Shown here in pieces: positions 34,429 through 42,569 of a DNA stretch of 49,794 nt (its first letter is position 1; every line of letters begins with the position of its first letter). Source of the DNA: Acidobacteriota bacterium (GTDB lineage: Bacteria > Acidobacteriota > Thermoanaerobaculia > Multivoradales > Multivoraceae); the NCBI GenBank assembly GCA_026707325.1, contig JAPOXA010000004.1:1-49794 (forward strand). Reading direction: 5' to 3'. Under the pieces are notes generated by a model. That model saw only the letters and a list, made by a program, of their open reading frames with translations, had not been told where the DNA came from and did not search any database. The position numbers and the translations under genes are program-made.

Positions 34429-36314
34429 TGGCGGGATCCGGCCCGGAACGCCGAGCCCTGCAGCGGCTTCCCGATGCGCTGATCTCCAAGATCGCGGCAG
34501 GCGAGGTGGTGGAGCGGCCGTCTTCCGTGGTCAAGGAACTCGTGGAGAACGCTCTCGACGCCGGCGTCGGCCGCGTCGAGATCGAACTCGAGAACGGCGG
34601 CCGCGACCTGATCTCGGTGGCCGACGACGGCGGAGGGATCGCCGCTGAGGACGCGCCCCTCGCACTCGAACGCCATGCGACCAGCAAGATCGCTTCCTTC
34701 GAGGATCTGCTGGAGGTGGCGACCCTGGGCTTTCGCGGAGAGGCCCTGGCGTCGATCGCCGCGGTGTCGAAGTGCGAGCTTCTGACCGCCCGCTCGGCCG
34801 GCGACGGACATCGGCTGGTGGTCGAAGGCGGCCGGCTGGCCGTCGACGAGCCCGTGAGCCGTCCCCGCGGCACCACGGTGACGGTCGAGTCCCTGTTCTA
34901 TAACGTGCCGGCCCGCAAGCAGTTCCTGAAGCGTCCCGCGACGGAGCTCCGTCGCGCACTGACCGTGGTCCAGGGTTACGCGCTGGCCCGGCCGGACGTG
35001 ACCTTCGTCCTGCGCCACGCTCGCGATGCGGAGTCGCCGGGTCGGGAGCTGCTGCGGGCCCAGGCGACCGGAGTCGACGCGGCCGGCCGGCTCGACCGGA
35101 TCGCGCAGTTGTTCGGCGAGGATCTCGTGAAGCACCTGATTGCGCTGCCCGAGGCAAGGAAGGAGCAGGGCATCTCCGGCTTCGTCGGCGACCGGGAGAC
35201 GACGAAGGGCCGCCGCCTGTTCCTGTTCGTCAACGGCCGGCTGCTGAGGGACCGCGCCATCCTGAGCATCTACTACAAGGCGGTCCGCGACCTGATGAAG
35301 GGAGAGCGGCCGCCCGCTCTCTTCCTGTTCCTCGACATCCCGCCCGAGTCCGTCGACGTCAACGTTCACCCGCAGAAGGCGGAGGTCCGGTTCCGCGACG
35401 CGGCGTTGCTCGGCCGCATCGGCAGCGCGCTGCGCCGGGGACTCGAAGCCGCCAAGGGCGAGGACCCGGCGCCGCTGCGCGAGTTGGGGGGACCGGTGGC
35501 GCCGCCCGCCTGGACCGGTGCGGGAGAAGTCCGCGAGACGCCGGCTCCCGGGTCCTGGCGTCCGGGTGGAGCGGCAGGCGATCCAGCGCCGGCGGCGCCG
35601 TCCTGGGCGGAGGAACTCGCCTTGCGCTATGGCGGTGCCGGAGCCGGTGAAGCCAGGAAGCTGGCGGAGGTCGCTTACCGGCCGCAGTCGTCCCGCCCGG
35701 TGCGCCTCTCGGGCAAGGCTCGGGAGTCGCTCCGGCTGATCGGGCAGTACAAGGGCACGATGATCCTGCTCGAGGGACCGGAGTCGTTGCTGGTGGTGGA
35801 CCAGCACGTGGCTCACGAGCGCATTCTCTACGAGCGGTTCCGCCGCAGTCTCCGCGAGGAGCAGCCCGCCAGCCAGGCGCTGCTCGTGCCGCGGGTGCTG
35901 GAACTCTCCGCGGCCGAGAACGCGGCGCTCGCGGAGTGCTCCGCCGGGCTGGAGCGCTGCGGCTACTCGGTCAGCAGGTTCTCGGGCGGCAGCGCCGCGA
36001 TCACGGCGATCCCCGCCGTGCTGCCGGACAGGGAAGCTGAGAGCCTGGTGCTCCGGATCGCGACGCGGGTCGCCGGCGGGGACGAGCTGCCGAGCGAGGG
36101 GGAGGCCCTCGGCGAGTACCTCCTGACCCAGTTGGCGGCCAGCCGGGCCTGCCGGGCCGCGGTCAAGATGCACGAGGCGCTGTCGGCGGAGAAGATGGAG
36201 AGCCTGATCGCCGAGCTGTTCGCCTGCGAGCATCCCTACACCTGCCCGCACGGTCGCCCGGTCGTGCTGGAACTCACCGACCGGGACCTGGAGCGGCGCT
36301 TCAAGCGTCGCTAG
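34428..36314 (+). CDS. mutL: DNA mismatch repair protein MutL (endonuclease type)
   Basis: MutL couples MutS mismatch recognition to strand cutting. The GHKL ATPase motifs are ELVENALDAG (37-46), DDGGGI (66-71) and GFRGEAL (101-107). A Pro/Gly-rich linker runs from about 350 to 420. The C-terminal domain carries DQHVAHERILYE from Asp458, a variant of the DQHA-x2-E-x4-E metal motif, plus SRACRAAVK and CPHGRPVV. These mark the MutH-independent endonuclease form. The length of 628 residues is normal. The ATG at 34428 overlaps recO. The 3' end overlaps the convergent rnc gene by 14 bases. Confidence 0.95.
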   Translation: MAGSGPERRALQRLPDALISKIAAGEVVERPSSVVKELVENALDAGVGRVEIELENGGRDLISVADDGGGIAAEDAPLALERHATSKIASFEDLLEVATLGFRGEALASIAAVSKCELLTARSAGDGHRLVVEGGRLAVDEPVSRPRGTTVTVESLFYNVPARKQFLKRPATELRRALTVVQGYALARPDVTFVLRHARDAESPGRELLRAQATGVDAAGRLDRIAQLFGEDLVKHLIALPEARKEQGISGFVGDRETTKGRRLFLFVNGRLLRDRAILSIYYKAVRDLMKGERPPALFLFLDIPPESVDVNVHPQKAEVRFRDAALLGRIGSALRRGLEAAKGEDPAPLRELGGPVAPPAWTGAGEVRETPAPGSWRPGGAAGDPAPAAPSWAEELALRYGGAGAGEARKLAEVAYRPQSSRPVRLSGKARESLRLIGQYKGTMILLEGPESLLVVDQHVAHERILYERFRRSLREEQPASQALLVPRVLELSAAENAALAECSAGLERCGYSVSRFSGGSAAITAIPAVLPDREAESLVLRIATRVAGGDELPSEGEALGEYLLTQLAASRACRAAVKMHEALSAEKMESLIAELFACEHPYTCPHGRPVVLELTDRDLERRFKRR

Positions 36315-36993
36315 AGCCGTCCTCCATCCCGGCCAGCGCCCGGGCGGCGGCCCGACGCTCGGCTTCCTTCTTCGAGTGACCCGACGCCGTGGCCACGGCG
36401 CGGCCCCCGATCCAGCACTCGACATGGAACACGGGATCGTGATCTGGCCCGTCACGGCCCACGTGGCGGTAGGACGGGGGTTCCAGCCCCTGAGCCTGGA
36501 GCGATTCCTGCAGATCCGACTTCGCGTCCGGAGCGTCCATGGCTTCGGCGGCCTCTACCTCGATCCAGGGCTCGACGAGGTCGCGGGCCGCCTGGAGGCC
36601 GCCGTCGACGAACACGGCCCCGATGACGGCTTCGAGGGCATCCGCCAGGAGGGATTGCTTCCCGCGGCCTCCCGACTGGTCCTCGCCGTGGCCGAGCCGG
36701 AGCGCCGGGCCGAGATCCAGCTCCCGGGCGCGCCGGGCCAGAGTTCCGGCGCTGACGACGTGGGAACGGGTTCGCGACAGGACGCCTTCCGGCGCCGACG
36801 GATGAAGCCGGAAGAGCCAGTCCGCCACGACCAGACTGAGCACCGAATCCCCCAGGAACTCAAGCCGCTCGTTGTCGTGCTCCAGACCCCGTTCATTCGC
36901 GAACGAGCTGTGGGTCAGGGCCCGCTGGAGCAACGCGCGGCTCTCGAACCGGTGGCCGAGACGGGCCTCGAGATCCTCGATCGGGTCCGTCAG
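36301..36993 (-). CDS. rnc: ribonuclease III
   Basis: RNase III cuts double-stranded RNA, including rRNA precursors. The signature NERLEFLGDSVL (41-52) contains the catalytic acids, with a second site in LLADALEAVIGAVFVDGG, and a C-terminal dsRNA-binding domain ends HSKKEAERRAAARAL. The best start is a CTG at 36993 that overlaps the asnS stop (CTGA) and gives LTDPIEDLEARLGHRF, which is the normal family N-terminus. No in-frame ATG or GTG is suitably placed. The next upstream in-frame candidates would run far into asnS. The length is 230 residues. Confidence 0.9.
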   Translation of the reverse strand: MTDPIEDLEARLGHRFESRALLQRALTHSSFANERGLEHDNERLEFLGDSVLSLVVADWLFRLHPSAPEGVLSRTRSHVVSAGTLARRARELDLGPALRLGHGEDQSGGRGKQSLLADALEAVIGAVFVDGGLQAARDLVEPWIEVEAAEAMDAPDAKSDLQESLQAQGLEPPSYRHVGRDGPDHDPVFHVECWIGGRAVATASGHSKKEAERRAAARALAGMEDGSSDA

Positions 36994-38303
36994 GGGTAGA
37001 TCCGGTCCATCGTTCGGGGATAGGGGATCGTCTCCCGCAGGTGGGGCACGCCGGCCATCCAGGCGACGAAACGCTCCACGCCCATCCCGAAGCCGCTGTG
37101 CTCGAACGTGCCGTAGCGGCGGATGTCCAGGTACCACTGGAAGGCGTCCAGCGGCAGGTCGTGCTCCTTGAGGCGAGCGAGCAGCAGGTCGTGGTCGTGG
37201 ATGCGCTGGCTGCCGCCGATGATTTCCCCGTAACCCTCGGGAGCGATCACGTCGAGGGCCAGGGCCAGAGTGGGATCGTCGGGGTCCGGTTCCATGTAGA
37301 AGGCCTTGAGCGAGGTCGGGTAGTGGGTGATCATGACCGGACGGTCGAACTCCCGGGTGATCGATGTCTCCTCGGGGGCGCCGAAGTCTTCGCCGAACTC
37401 GATGCCGGAGCCCTGCCGGCGCAGCAAATCGATCGCTTCCGTGTACCGGAGGCGGGGGAAGGGCTTCCGGATCGCTTCGAGCTTCGAGGTGTCGCGCTCC
37501 AGGATCGCCAGCGGCTCACCGCAGTTCTCCAGCACCCGGCCCGCGAGGTAGACGAGGAAGTCCTCGGCCAGGCCGCACAGCCCCTCGAAGTCCAGGAAGG
37601 CCGCTTCCGGCTCGACCATCCAGAACTCCATCAGGTGCCGGCGGGTCTTCGACTTCTCGGCGCGGAAGGTGGGGCCGAAGCAGTAGACCTTGCCCAGCGC
37701 GGCGGCCGCGGGCTCGAGGTAGAGCTGGCCGGACTGGCTGAGGTAGGCGGAGCCGTGGTCGAAGTACGGCGTCTCGAACAGGGTCGACGTTCCCTCGCAG
37801 GCGGCGGGCGTGAGGATCGGCGAGTCGACGAGGTAGTAGCCGCGCTCGCGGTGAAAGTCGTGGATCGCGTGGCAGACCTCGCTGCGGATGCGCAGCACGG
37901 CCCGCTGGCGGCTGGAGCGGAGCCACAGGTGCCGGTTGTCCATCAGGAACGCGGTGCCGTGCTCCTTCGGCGTGATGGGGTAGGCCTCGGTGGCGTGCAC
38001 CATGGCCAGCGACGACACCTGCACCTCGACGCCGCCGGGTGAACGGGGATCGGCCGCCACGGTGCCGGTTGCCGCGATCGTCGATTCCTGGCCGGCGTGC
38101 TGGAGCACTTCCCAGGAGGCGTCGTCGACCTCCTTGCGGCTGATCACGAGCTGGACGGTGGCGCCCGAATCCCGCAGGCGGATGAAACCGATCCGTCCGC
38201 TGGAACGGCGGCCGTCGACCCAGCCGCGCAGCCGTACCTGCTGTCCGATCAGGCCGCCGAGTTCGGGAATCGAGTTCCACTCCGTCACCGATCCGATCCC
38301 CAC
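36990..38303 (-). CDS. asnS: asparaginyl-tRNA synthetase
   Basis: AsnRS charges tRNA-Asn. The N-terminal OB-fold anticodon domain includes VRLRGWVDGRRSSGRIGFIRLRD (split: VRLRGWVDGRRSSGR). Class II catalytic motifs follow: motif 2 FGPTFRAEKSKTRRHLMEFWM (split: TFRAEKSKTRRHLMEF) and motif 3 HSGFGMGVERFVAWM. The length of 437 residues is normal for bacteria. The start is a GTG at 38303, 6 bases after a TATGAT box, so the transcript is probably leaderless. Its stop overlaps the rnc start by 4 bases. Confidence 0.95.
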   Translation of the reverse strand: MGIGSVTEWNSIPELGGLIGQQVRLRGWVDGRRSSGRIGFIRLRDSGATVQLVISRKEVDDASWEVLQHAGQESTIAATGTVAADPRSPGGVEVQVSSLAMVHATEAYPITPKEHGTAFLMDNRHLWLRSSRQRAVLRIRSEVCHAIHDFHRERGYYLVDSPILTPAACEGTSTLFETPYFDHGSAYLSQSGQLYLEPAAAALGKVYCFGPTFRAEKSKTRRHLMEFWMVEPEAAFLDFEGLCGLAEDFLVYLAGRVLENCGEPLAILERDTSKLEAIRKPFPRLRYTEAIDLLRRQGSGIEFGEDFGAPEETSITREFDRPVMITHYPTSLKAFYMEPDPDDPTLALALDVIAPEGYGEIIGGSQRIHDHDLLLARLKEHDLPLDAFQWYLDIRRYGTFEHSGFGMGVERFVAWMAGVPHLRETIPYPRTMDRIYP

Positions 38304-38309
38304 GGCAGG

Positions 38310-38315
38310 ATCATA
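38310..38315 (-). promoter_or_regulatory. -10 box of asnS, probably leaderless
   Basis: TATGAT on the minus strand is followed by exactly 6 bases and the GTG start at 38303. This is the clearest leaderless arrangement in the window. Confidence 0.55.
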
Positions 38316-38351
38316 CCGGTGCGGCCGTTACGGCTGACGGAGGCGAGTCGC

Positions 38352-38357
38352 TACACT
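38352..38357 (+). promoter_or_regulatory. -10 box of the DUF2085 operon, probably leaderless
   Basis: TACACT is followed by 8 bases and the ATG at 38366. TTACGG at 38328-38333, 18 bases upstream, is a possible -35. It lies back to back with the asnS box. Confidence 0.5.
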
Positions 38358-38365
38358 AGTGCCCG

Positions 38366-38854
38366 ATGCTTCGCCGGCTTCCCGCGCTCGTAACGCCAGG
38401 CCGGACCACTGCCGCCATTGCCGCTGCGTGCTGCCTCGTGATCGCGATGGTCGTCGCCGCGCCGCTTTGGGCAGCTTCGGGTGGGCGAGCGGCGCCGCTG
38501 CTCTACGAGTTCTTCGCGCGGGTCTGCCACCAGATCGCCGAACGCAGCTTCCACCTGCATGGTCACCCTCTGGCCGTCTGCCACCGCTGCTTCGGCTTCT
38601 ACGTCGGCTTCACGCTGGGACTGGCCGTGCTGCCCTTCGTCCGCGGGTTCCGTGACTGGTTGCTCGACAGGCCCCGGCGGATCCTCTTCTTCCTGGCGCC
38701 GACCGCGATCGACTGGCTGTTGCCGATGAACACGCCGGCAAGCCGGTTTGGGACGGCTCTGCTGGCCTCCGCGGCGATCGCTCTCCTGGTCTGGGCCGCG
38801 ATCGACCAGATCACCTCACGAGATGCCCCGAAACTGCTGGAGGAGACACCATGA
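38366..38854 (+). CDS. DUF2085 membrane protein
   Basis: The DUF2085 hallmark is a pair of Cys/His motifs, here VCHQIAERSFHLHGHPLAVC followed by HRCFGFYVGF. About four hydrophobic segments surround them. The Cys and His residues suggest metal binding at the membrane face, but the family has no known function. The length of 162 residues is normal. Its stop overlaps the start of the first of two related small membrane proteins (ATGA), so the three are probably one operon. Confidence 0.85.
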   Translation: MLRRLPALVTPGRTTAAIAAACCLVIAMVVAAPLWAASGGRAAPLLYEFFARVCHQIAERSFHLHGHPLAVCHRCFGFYVGFTLGLAVLPFVRGFRDWLLDRPRRILFFLAPTAIDWLLPMNTPASRFGTALLASAAIALLVWAAIDQITSRDAPKLLEETP

Positions 38855-39324
38855 CACCGAACAGATTGAAAGCAGCGGCCATCGGCGGCGGAGCGGCGGG
38901 AGTCGCGTCCCAGATTCCCGGCCTCTCCTTCGTCAACTGCCTGTGCTGCGCGCTGGTGGTCGGCGGCGGCATGCTCGCCGTCTTTCTCGCCCTGAGGAAC
39001 GAACCGGCGACCGAGAAGACGCCCTACGGCGACGGCGCGCTGATCGGCGTCCTGGCCGGCGTCGTCGCTGCCATCGTGGGCTCCATCGTGCTCATTCCGA
39101 TCGCCGCGCTGTTCGGTGACCCGACGGAGCAGATCGTGCGGATGCTCGAGGGCATCGAGGGAATGCCGCCCGAGGTCCTCGACGCGATGGGTGGCGAGGC
39201 GGCAGGCGCCGTGGGCGCCTTCGCCCTCCTCGGCTTCCTGTTCAATCTCGTCACGTACGTCATCTTCTCGGCGATCGGCGGCGTGATCGGCGCGGCCGTC
39301 TTCCACAAGAAGGCTTCGGCTTGA
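38851..39324 (+). CDS. small membrane protein, paralogue A of a tandem pair
   Basis: I do not recognise a named family. This 157-residue protein has three or four hydrophobic stretches. Its N-terminal block reads GGGAAGVASQIPGLSFVNCL followed by CCALVVGGGMLAVFLALRN, and its end reads FSAIGGVIGAAVFHKK. The Cys-Leu-Cys-Cys cluster sits inside the first membrane segment. The ATG at 38851 has a GGAGGAG site inside the previous gene. The downstream gene shares the same N- and C-terminal blocks, so the two are a tandem duplication. Confidence 0.8.
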   Translation: MTPNRLKAAAIGGGAAGVASQIPGLSFVNCLCCALVVGGGMLAVFLALRNEPATEKTPYGDGALIGVLAGVVAAIVGSIVLIPIAALFGDPTEQIVRMLEGIEGMPPEVLDAMGGEAAGAVGAFALLGFLFNLVTYVIFSAIGGVIGAAVFHKKASA

Positions 39325-39364
39325 GGCGGTAACTGGCGATGCACTCACCACCAGGGGAGGTTCG

Positions 39365-39823
39365 ATGACAGGGAAGAAAGTCGGATACGCGGCGCTCGGC
39401 GGCGGCGCCGGAGCGGTCGCGTCGCAGATCCCGGGCTTGCAGTTGCTCAACCTGGCGTGCTGCGCCCTGGTCGTGGGTGGCGGCATCCTCGCCGTCTACC
39501 TCGCGCTCAAGGACGACCCGCCTGCTCAGGCGGCGCCTTACGGTGAAGGTGCGAAGATCGGTGCGCTTGCCGGCGTCTTCGGCTCCGTTCTGAGCATCTT
39601 GATTGGATTGCTGATCCTGGGGGGCATCACGGGCGTGATGGGGATCGGGGCCCTCACCTCGGAATCCGTCGAGGACTTCGAGGCCTTCAGCCTCTTCAGT
39701 GCGATCGCCGGCCTTGGTGTCATCGCAATCGTCGCCTTCTCCCTGATCATCAACGTGGCGTTCTCGACCGTCGGAGGCGTGATCGGGGCGGCCATCGTGC
39801 ACCGGAAGGCGCCCGCCGAATAG
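39365..39823 (+). CDS. small membrane protein, paralogue B of a tandem pair
   Basis: This 152-residue protein matches paralogue A in its first 50 residues (GGGAGAVASQIPGLQLLNLA then CCALVVGGGILAVYLALKD) and in its last 20 (FSTVGGVIGAAIVHRK). The middle differs, being more hydrophobic and lacking the acidic loop of A. The NLACC cluster replaces NCLCC. GGGGAGG lies 5 bases before the ATG. Function unknown. Confidence 0.8.
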   Translation: MTGKKVGYAALGGGAGAVASQIPGLQLLNLACCALVVGGGILAVYLALKDDPPAQAAPYGEGAKIGALAGVFGSVLSILIGLLILGGITGVMGIGALTSESVEDFEAFSLFSAIAGLGVIAIVAFSLIINVAFSTVGGVIGAAIVHRKAPAE

Positions 39824-39839
39824 GCGTCACCGACCCGCG

Positions 39840-40343
39840 TCAGCGGCTGAGAAAGGTGCCCGGGCGGTAGTAACGCTGGTGCCAGATGCCGGCTTGGTCC
39901 TCGTCGTCGACCGGCATGCGCCAGGTGCGGACGGACGCCTGGGCGAGAGGGAGCCGATAGAGGCCCCGCGGCTGGTCGATCGTGGCCTGGATGTAGTCCT
40001 CGGCCGCGTCCTCCGGGACGTAGCGGCAGGCGATGCGGCGGTACCGGTCGCGCCAGACGTCGTCAACGCCGATGTCGTGGACGAGTTCCGCCTCGCCCTC
40101 GACCACGACCTTACGGTAGGGAAGATTCTGCTCGTCGATCGACAGGCAGGTCCGCGGATCGCGGCGCAGGTTGGCGAACCAGGCGGAGTTCTCGCGCGGT
40201 GTGAACCAGATGGCTCCCACTTCGAAGATGAACCAGATCGGGGTCACGAGGGGTCTGCCGTCGTGGCAGACGGTGCCGATCCGCATCAGGATGCCGGGCT
40301 CGACGAGAAAGGCGTCGCGCTCGCTGTCGGTCATCGTCGGCAT
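39840..40343 (-). CDS. pyridoxamine 5'-phosphate oxidase-like (split-barrel, FMN or F420) protein
   Basis: Split-barrel flavoproteins of this class bind FMN, heme or F420. The N-terminal ILMRIGTVCHDGRPLVTPIWFIFE (split: IGTVCHDGRPLVTPIWF) and IWFTPRENSAWFANLRRDPR segments are typical, and RKVVVEGEAELV follows. The length of 167 residues fits. F420-dependent reductases (FDOR-B) share this fold, and the window has a full F420 pathway, so F420 use is possible but not proven. The ATG at 40343 has GAGGA 9 bases upstream, inside the end of the SDR gene. The two genes are separated by only 5 bases. Confidence 0.82.
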   Translation of the reverse strand: MPTMTDSERDAFLVEPGILMRIGTVCHDGRPLVTPIWFIFEVGAIWFTPRENSAWFANLRRDPRTCLSIDEQNLPYRKVVVEGEAELVHDIGVDDVWRDRYRRIACRYVPEDAAEDYIQATIDQPRGLYRLPLAQASVRTWRMPVDDEDQAGIWHQRYYRPGTFLSR

Positions 40344-40348
40344 GTTCG

Positions 40349-41134
40349 CTAGTCCTCTTCGGGCGCGCCCAGGGTCCGCGCCGCGGCGATGTCGGCGGAG
40401 TAGTCGCGGAGCTTCGTCGGCATCAGCGTCATCTCCTCGATCACGGTCCGTTCAGGCAGCGCTGCCGCGGCCAGGATCGCCTCGGCGATGTCCTCGGCCA
40501 TCATCATCCCGGCCCGTTCCTCCTCCGACGGCGGTCGCGGCCGGTTGTCGAGGATCGGCGTATCGACTTCGCCGGGGAGGACGCTGGTGGCGCGGATGCC
40601 GAGCTGCCGGAGTTCGGCGCCGAGTCCCATGATGTAGTTGCGGGAGGCGGCCTTGGCGGCGCCGTAGGCGGTGCCGGCCATGACCCCCGGCCGGATCGCC
40701 GCCATCGACGACACCATGATCACGGTGGCGCCGCCGTGGTCGAGCATGGCCGGCAGCAGGGCCTTGGTCAGCATCGCCGGACCGGTCGTGTTGACCGCCA
40801 TCACGCTGTCCCATTCCTCCTGCGAGATGTAGCGGGTGCTCCGTACCTTCGAGCTGTGCCCCGCGTTGTGGACCAGGACGTCGACCGTGGCGTGACGCTC
40901 GAGGACGGCGGCCGCGAGGCCGCGGACAGCTTCCGGGTCCTCCATGTCGGCCGAGCGGGCCCAGGCGTTGCCGCCGCCGGCCTCGATCTCGGAGACGACT
41001 GCCTCGAGCGGCTCGAGCCGCCGGCCGGAAACGATGATCGACGCGCCCTCGCGGGCGAAGAGCAGCGCGGTCGCCCGGCCGATGCCGGTGCCGCCGCCGG
41101 TTACCAGGGTGGTCTTTCCTTTGAGCTTTCCCAT
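40349..41134 (-). CDS. short-chain dehydrogenase/reductase (SDR)
   Basis: Classical SDR enzyme. The cofactor loop is TLVTGGGTGIGRA (about 9-21), followed by VDVLVHNAG, the catalytic Ser in IMVSSMAAIRP and the YGAAKA catalytic Tyr-Lys pair. LPGEVDTPI follows as in the family. An Arg-rich SGRRLEPL after the second strand suggests NADP(H). The length of 261 residues is normal. It is the first gene of a two-gene operon with the split-barrel flavoprotein. The substrate is unknown. Confidence 0.92.
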   Translation of the reverse strand: MGKLKGKTTLVTGGGTGIGRATALLFAREGASIIVSGRRLEPLEAVVSEIEAGGGNAWARSADMEDPEAVRGLAAAVLERHATVDVLVHNAGHSSKVRSTRYISQEEWDSVMAVNTTGPAMLTKALLPAMLDHGGATVIMVSSMAAIRPGVMAGTAYGAAKAASRNYIMGLGAELRQLGIRATSVLPGEVDTPILDNRPRPPSEEERAGMMMAEDIAEAILAAAALPERTVIEEMTLMPTKLRDYSADIAAARTLGAPEED

Positions 41135-41213
41135 CTGCGTTCGGCCTCCCCAAGGCTGTGGACGTGGTGCTGGCGGCCCGGAGTGTAGCCCTGCGCTGCT
41201 TGCCGGCGAAGTC

Positions 41214-42533
41214 TCAGGCGCCGCCGCGATCCGGGACGAGGTACCGGCGCGCCGCGTAGCCGAGCGTTCCCGCCCTCGCCGCCATCAGGCCGGCCATGCT
41301 GAGCCAGAGAAGGTCCGCGCCCCGGAAGTGGATCGCGGCCCAGGCTAGGGGAGCGAAGCCGACTCCGAGGCTGACCGCCATCGCGCGGCTGAGCAGCCTG
41401 CCTCGCGTCAGCCCGAGGAAGAAGCCGTCGAAGGCGTAGGCGAGGGCGGCGAAGAGGAGCACCGGCAGCAGCCAGACGTTGCTTTCCGCCGCCAGCGCCG
41501 CCACGTCTTCGTGATCGACGAGCAGGCCGTAAACGGCATCGGGAAACGCAAGAGCCGGGACGAGGAACACGATCGCGCAGCCGACGGCCGCCGCCAGCGT
41601 CAGGTGCAGGACGCGGCGCAACTCACGGCGGTCGCCGGCGCCGAAGGCCATGCCGGCGAGCGTTTCGCCGGCGAACGCCGCCCCGTCGACGAAGTAGGAG
41701 GCGAGGCTCAACACGCGGAGAATGATGCCGTTGGCGGCCAGGCGGGCGGCGCCGAAGAGCGCGCTGGTGTTGGTGAACACGGCGAAGGCGGTGACCAGAA
41801 GCAGCGTGCGGATCACCAGGTGTCCACTCAGCGCGAGGATCTGGCGCAGCGCGGCGCGGTCGAAGAGGGTGGGCCAGGCTGGAAGCGGCCCTGCGGCCGC
41901 GAGCGCCAGAATCAGGCCGGCGGCGGCGCTCAGCCACTGTGCCCCGGCGGTGGCGAGCCCGGCGCCGAACGCGGCCCAGCCGAGATGGACGATGAACCAC
42001 CAGTTGAGCGCGATGTTGCCGAGGTTGGCCAGTACGACCAGGAGCAGCGCCCTCGCGGCCTCGCCGCGGCCCAGGAACCAGCCCACCAGCGCCAGGTTGG
42101 CGAATGCCGCCGGCGCGCCCCAGATGCGCGCGTCGTAGTAGAGACGGCCGGCCTCCTCCACGCCAGCCGGGCCGGACAGGAGTCCGAAGCCGGCGTCGCC
42201 AATCGGGTCCCGGAGCGCTACCGCCACGAGGCCGAGCGCCGTTGCCAGCAGCAGGGCGCGGTACAGGTGCGCCGACACTTCGCCGGTGTCCTTGCGCCCC
42301 CAGGCCTGGGCCGTGAGGCCGGTGGTGCTCATACGCAGGAAGGCACAGCCGAAGTAGAGGTAGTCGAAGATGAGGGCCGCGAGGATGACGCCGGCCAGGA
42401 AGCGGACATCGTCGAGCCGGCCCAGCATCACGGTGTCGGCCAGACCGGCCAGCGGCACGGTGAGATTGGACGCCGTGTTGAGCGCCGTCAGGCGTGCGAA
42501 TCGACGGGGGAGGCCCGGCCCCGGAGCGCCCAT
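41214..42533 (-). CDS. MATE family (DinF-like) efflux transporter
   Basis: MATE transporters export drugs or metabolites using Na+ or H+ gradients. Twelve hydrophobic segments in two similar halves are visible. The N-terminus ALNTASNLTVPLAGLADTVMLGRL (split: LTVPLAGLADTVMLGRL) and GLTAQAWGRKDTGE are typical of the DinF subgroup, as is the second-half AANGIILRVLSLASYFVDG (split: NGIILRVLSLASYFVDG). The ATG at 42533 is preferred over a GTG one codon upstream. The length of 439 residues is normal. It is divergent from the TRAP permease pair. Confidence 0.9.
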   Translation of the reverse strand: MGAPGPGLPRRFARLTALNTASNLTVPLAGLADTVMLGRLDDVRFLAGVILAALIFDYLYFGCAFLRMSTTGLTAQAWGRKDTGEVSAHLYRALLLATALGLVAVALRDPIGDAGFGLLSGPAGVEEAGRLYYDARIWGAPAAFANLALVGWFLGRGEAARALLLVVLANLGNIALNWWFIVHLGWAAFGAGLATAGAQWLSAAAGLILALAAAGPLPAWPTLFDRAALRQILALSGHLVIRTLLLVTAFAVFTNTSALFGAARLAANGIILRVLSLASYFVDGAAFAGETLAGMAFGAGDRRELRRVLHLTLAAAVGCAIVFLVPALAFPDAVYGLLVDHEDVAALAAESNVWLLPVLLFAALAYAFDGFFLGLTRGRLLSRAMAVSLGVGFAPLAWAAIHFRGADLLWLSMAGLMAARAGTLGYAARRYLVPDRGGA

Positions 42534-42553
42534 CACGGCCGGTGTGCTGGTGG

Positions 42554-42559
42554 TAGCCT
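42554..42559 (+). promoter_or_regulatory. -10 box of the dctQ-dctM pair, possibly leaderless
   Basis: TAGCCT is followed by 10 bases and the ATG at 42570; no Shine-Dalgarno sequence is present. Confidence 0.4.
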
Positions 42560-42569
42560 GCGCGCGCTC

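Noticed and set aside
41511..42569. N-terminal extension of the dctQ frame upstream of 42570
   Set aside because: The extension runs opposite the MATE gene and is low-complexity. The ATG at 42570 gives the normal DctQ N-terminus and follows a -10 box.
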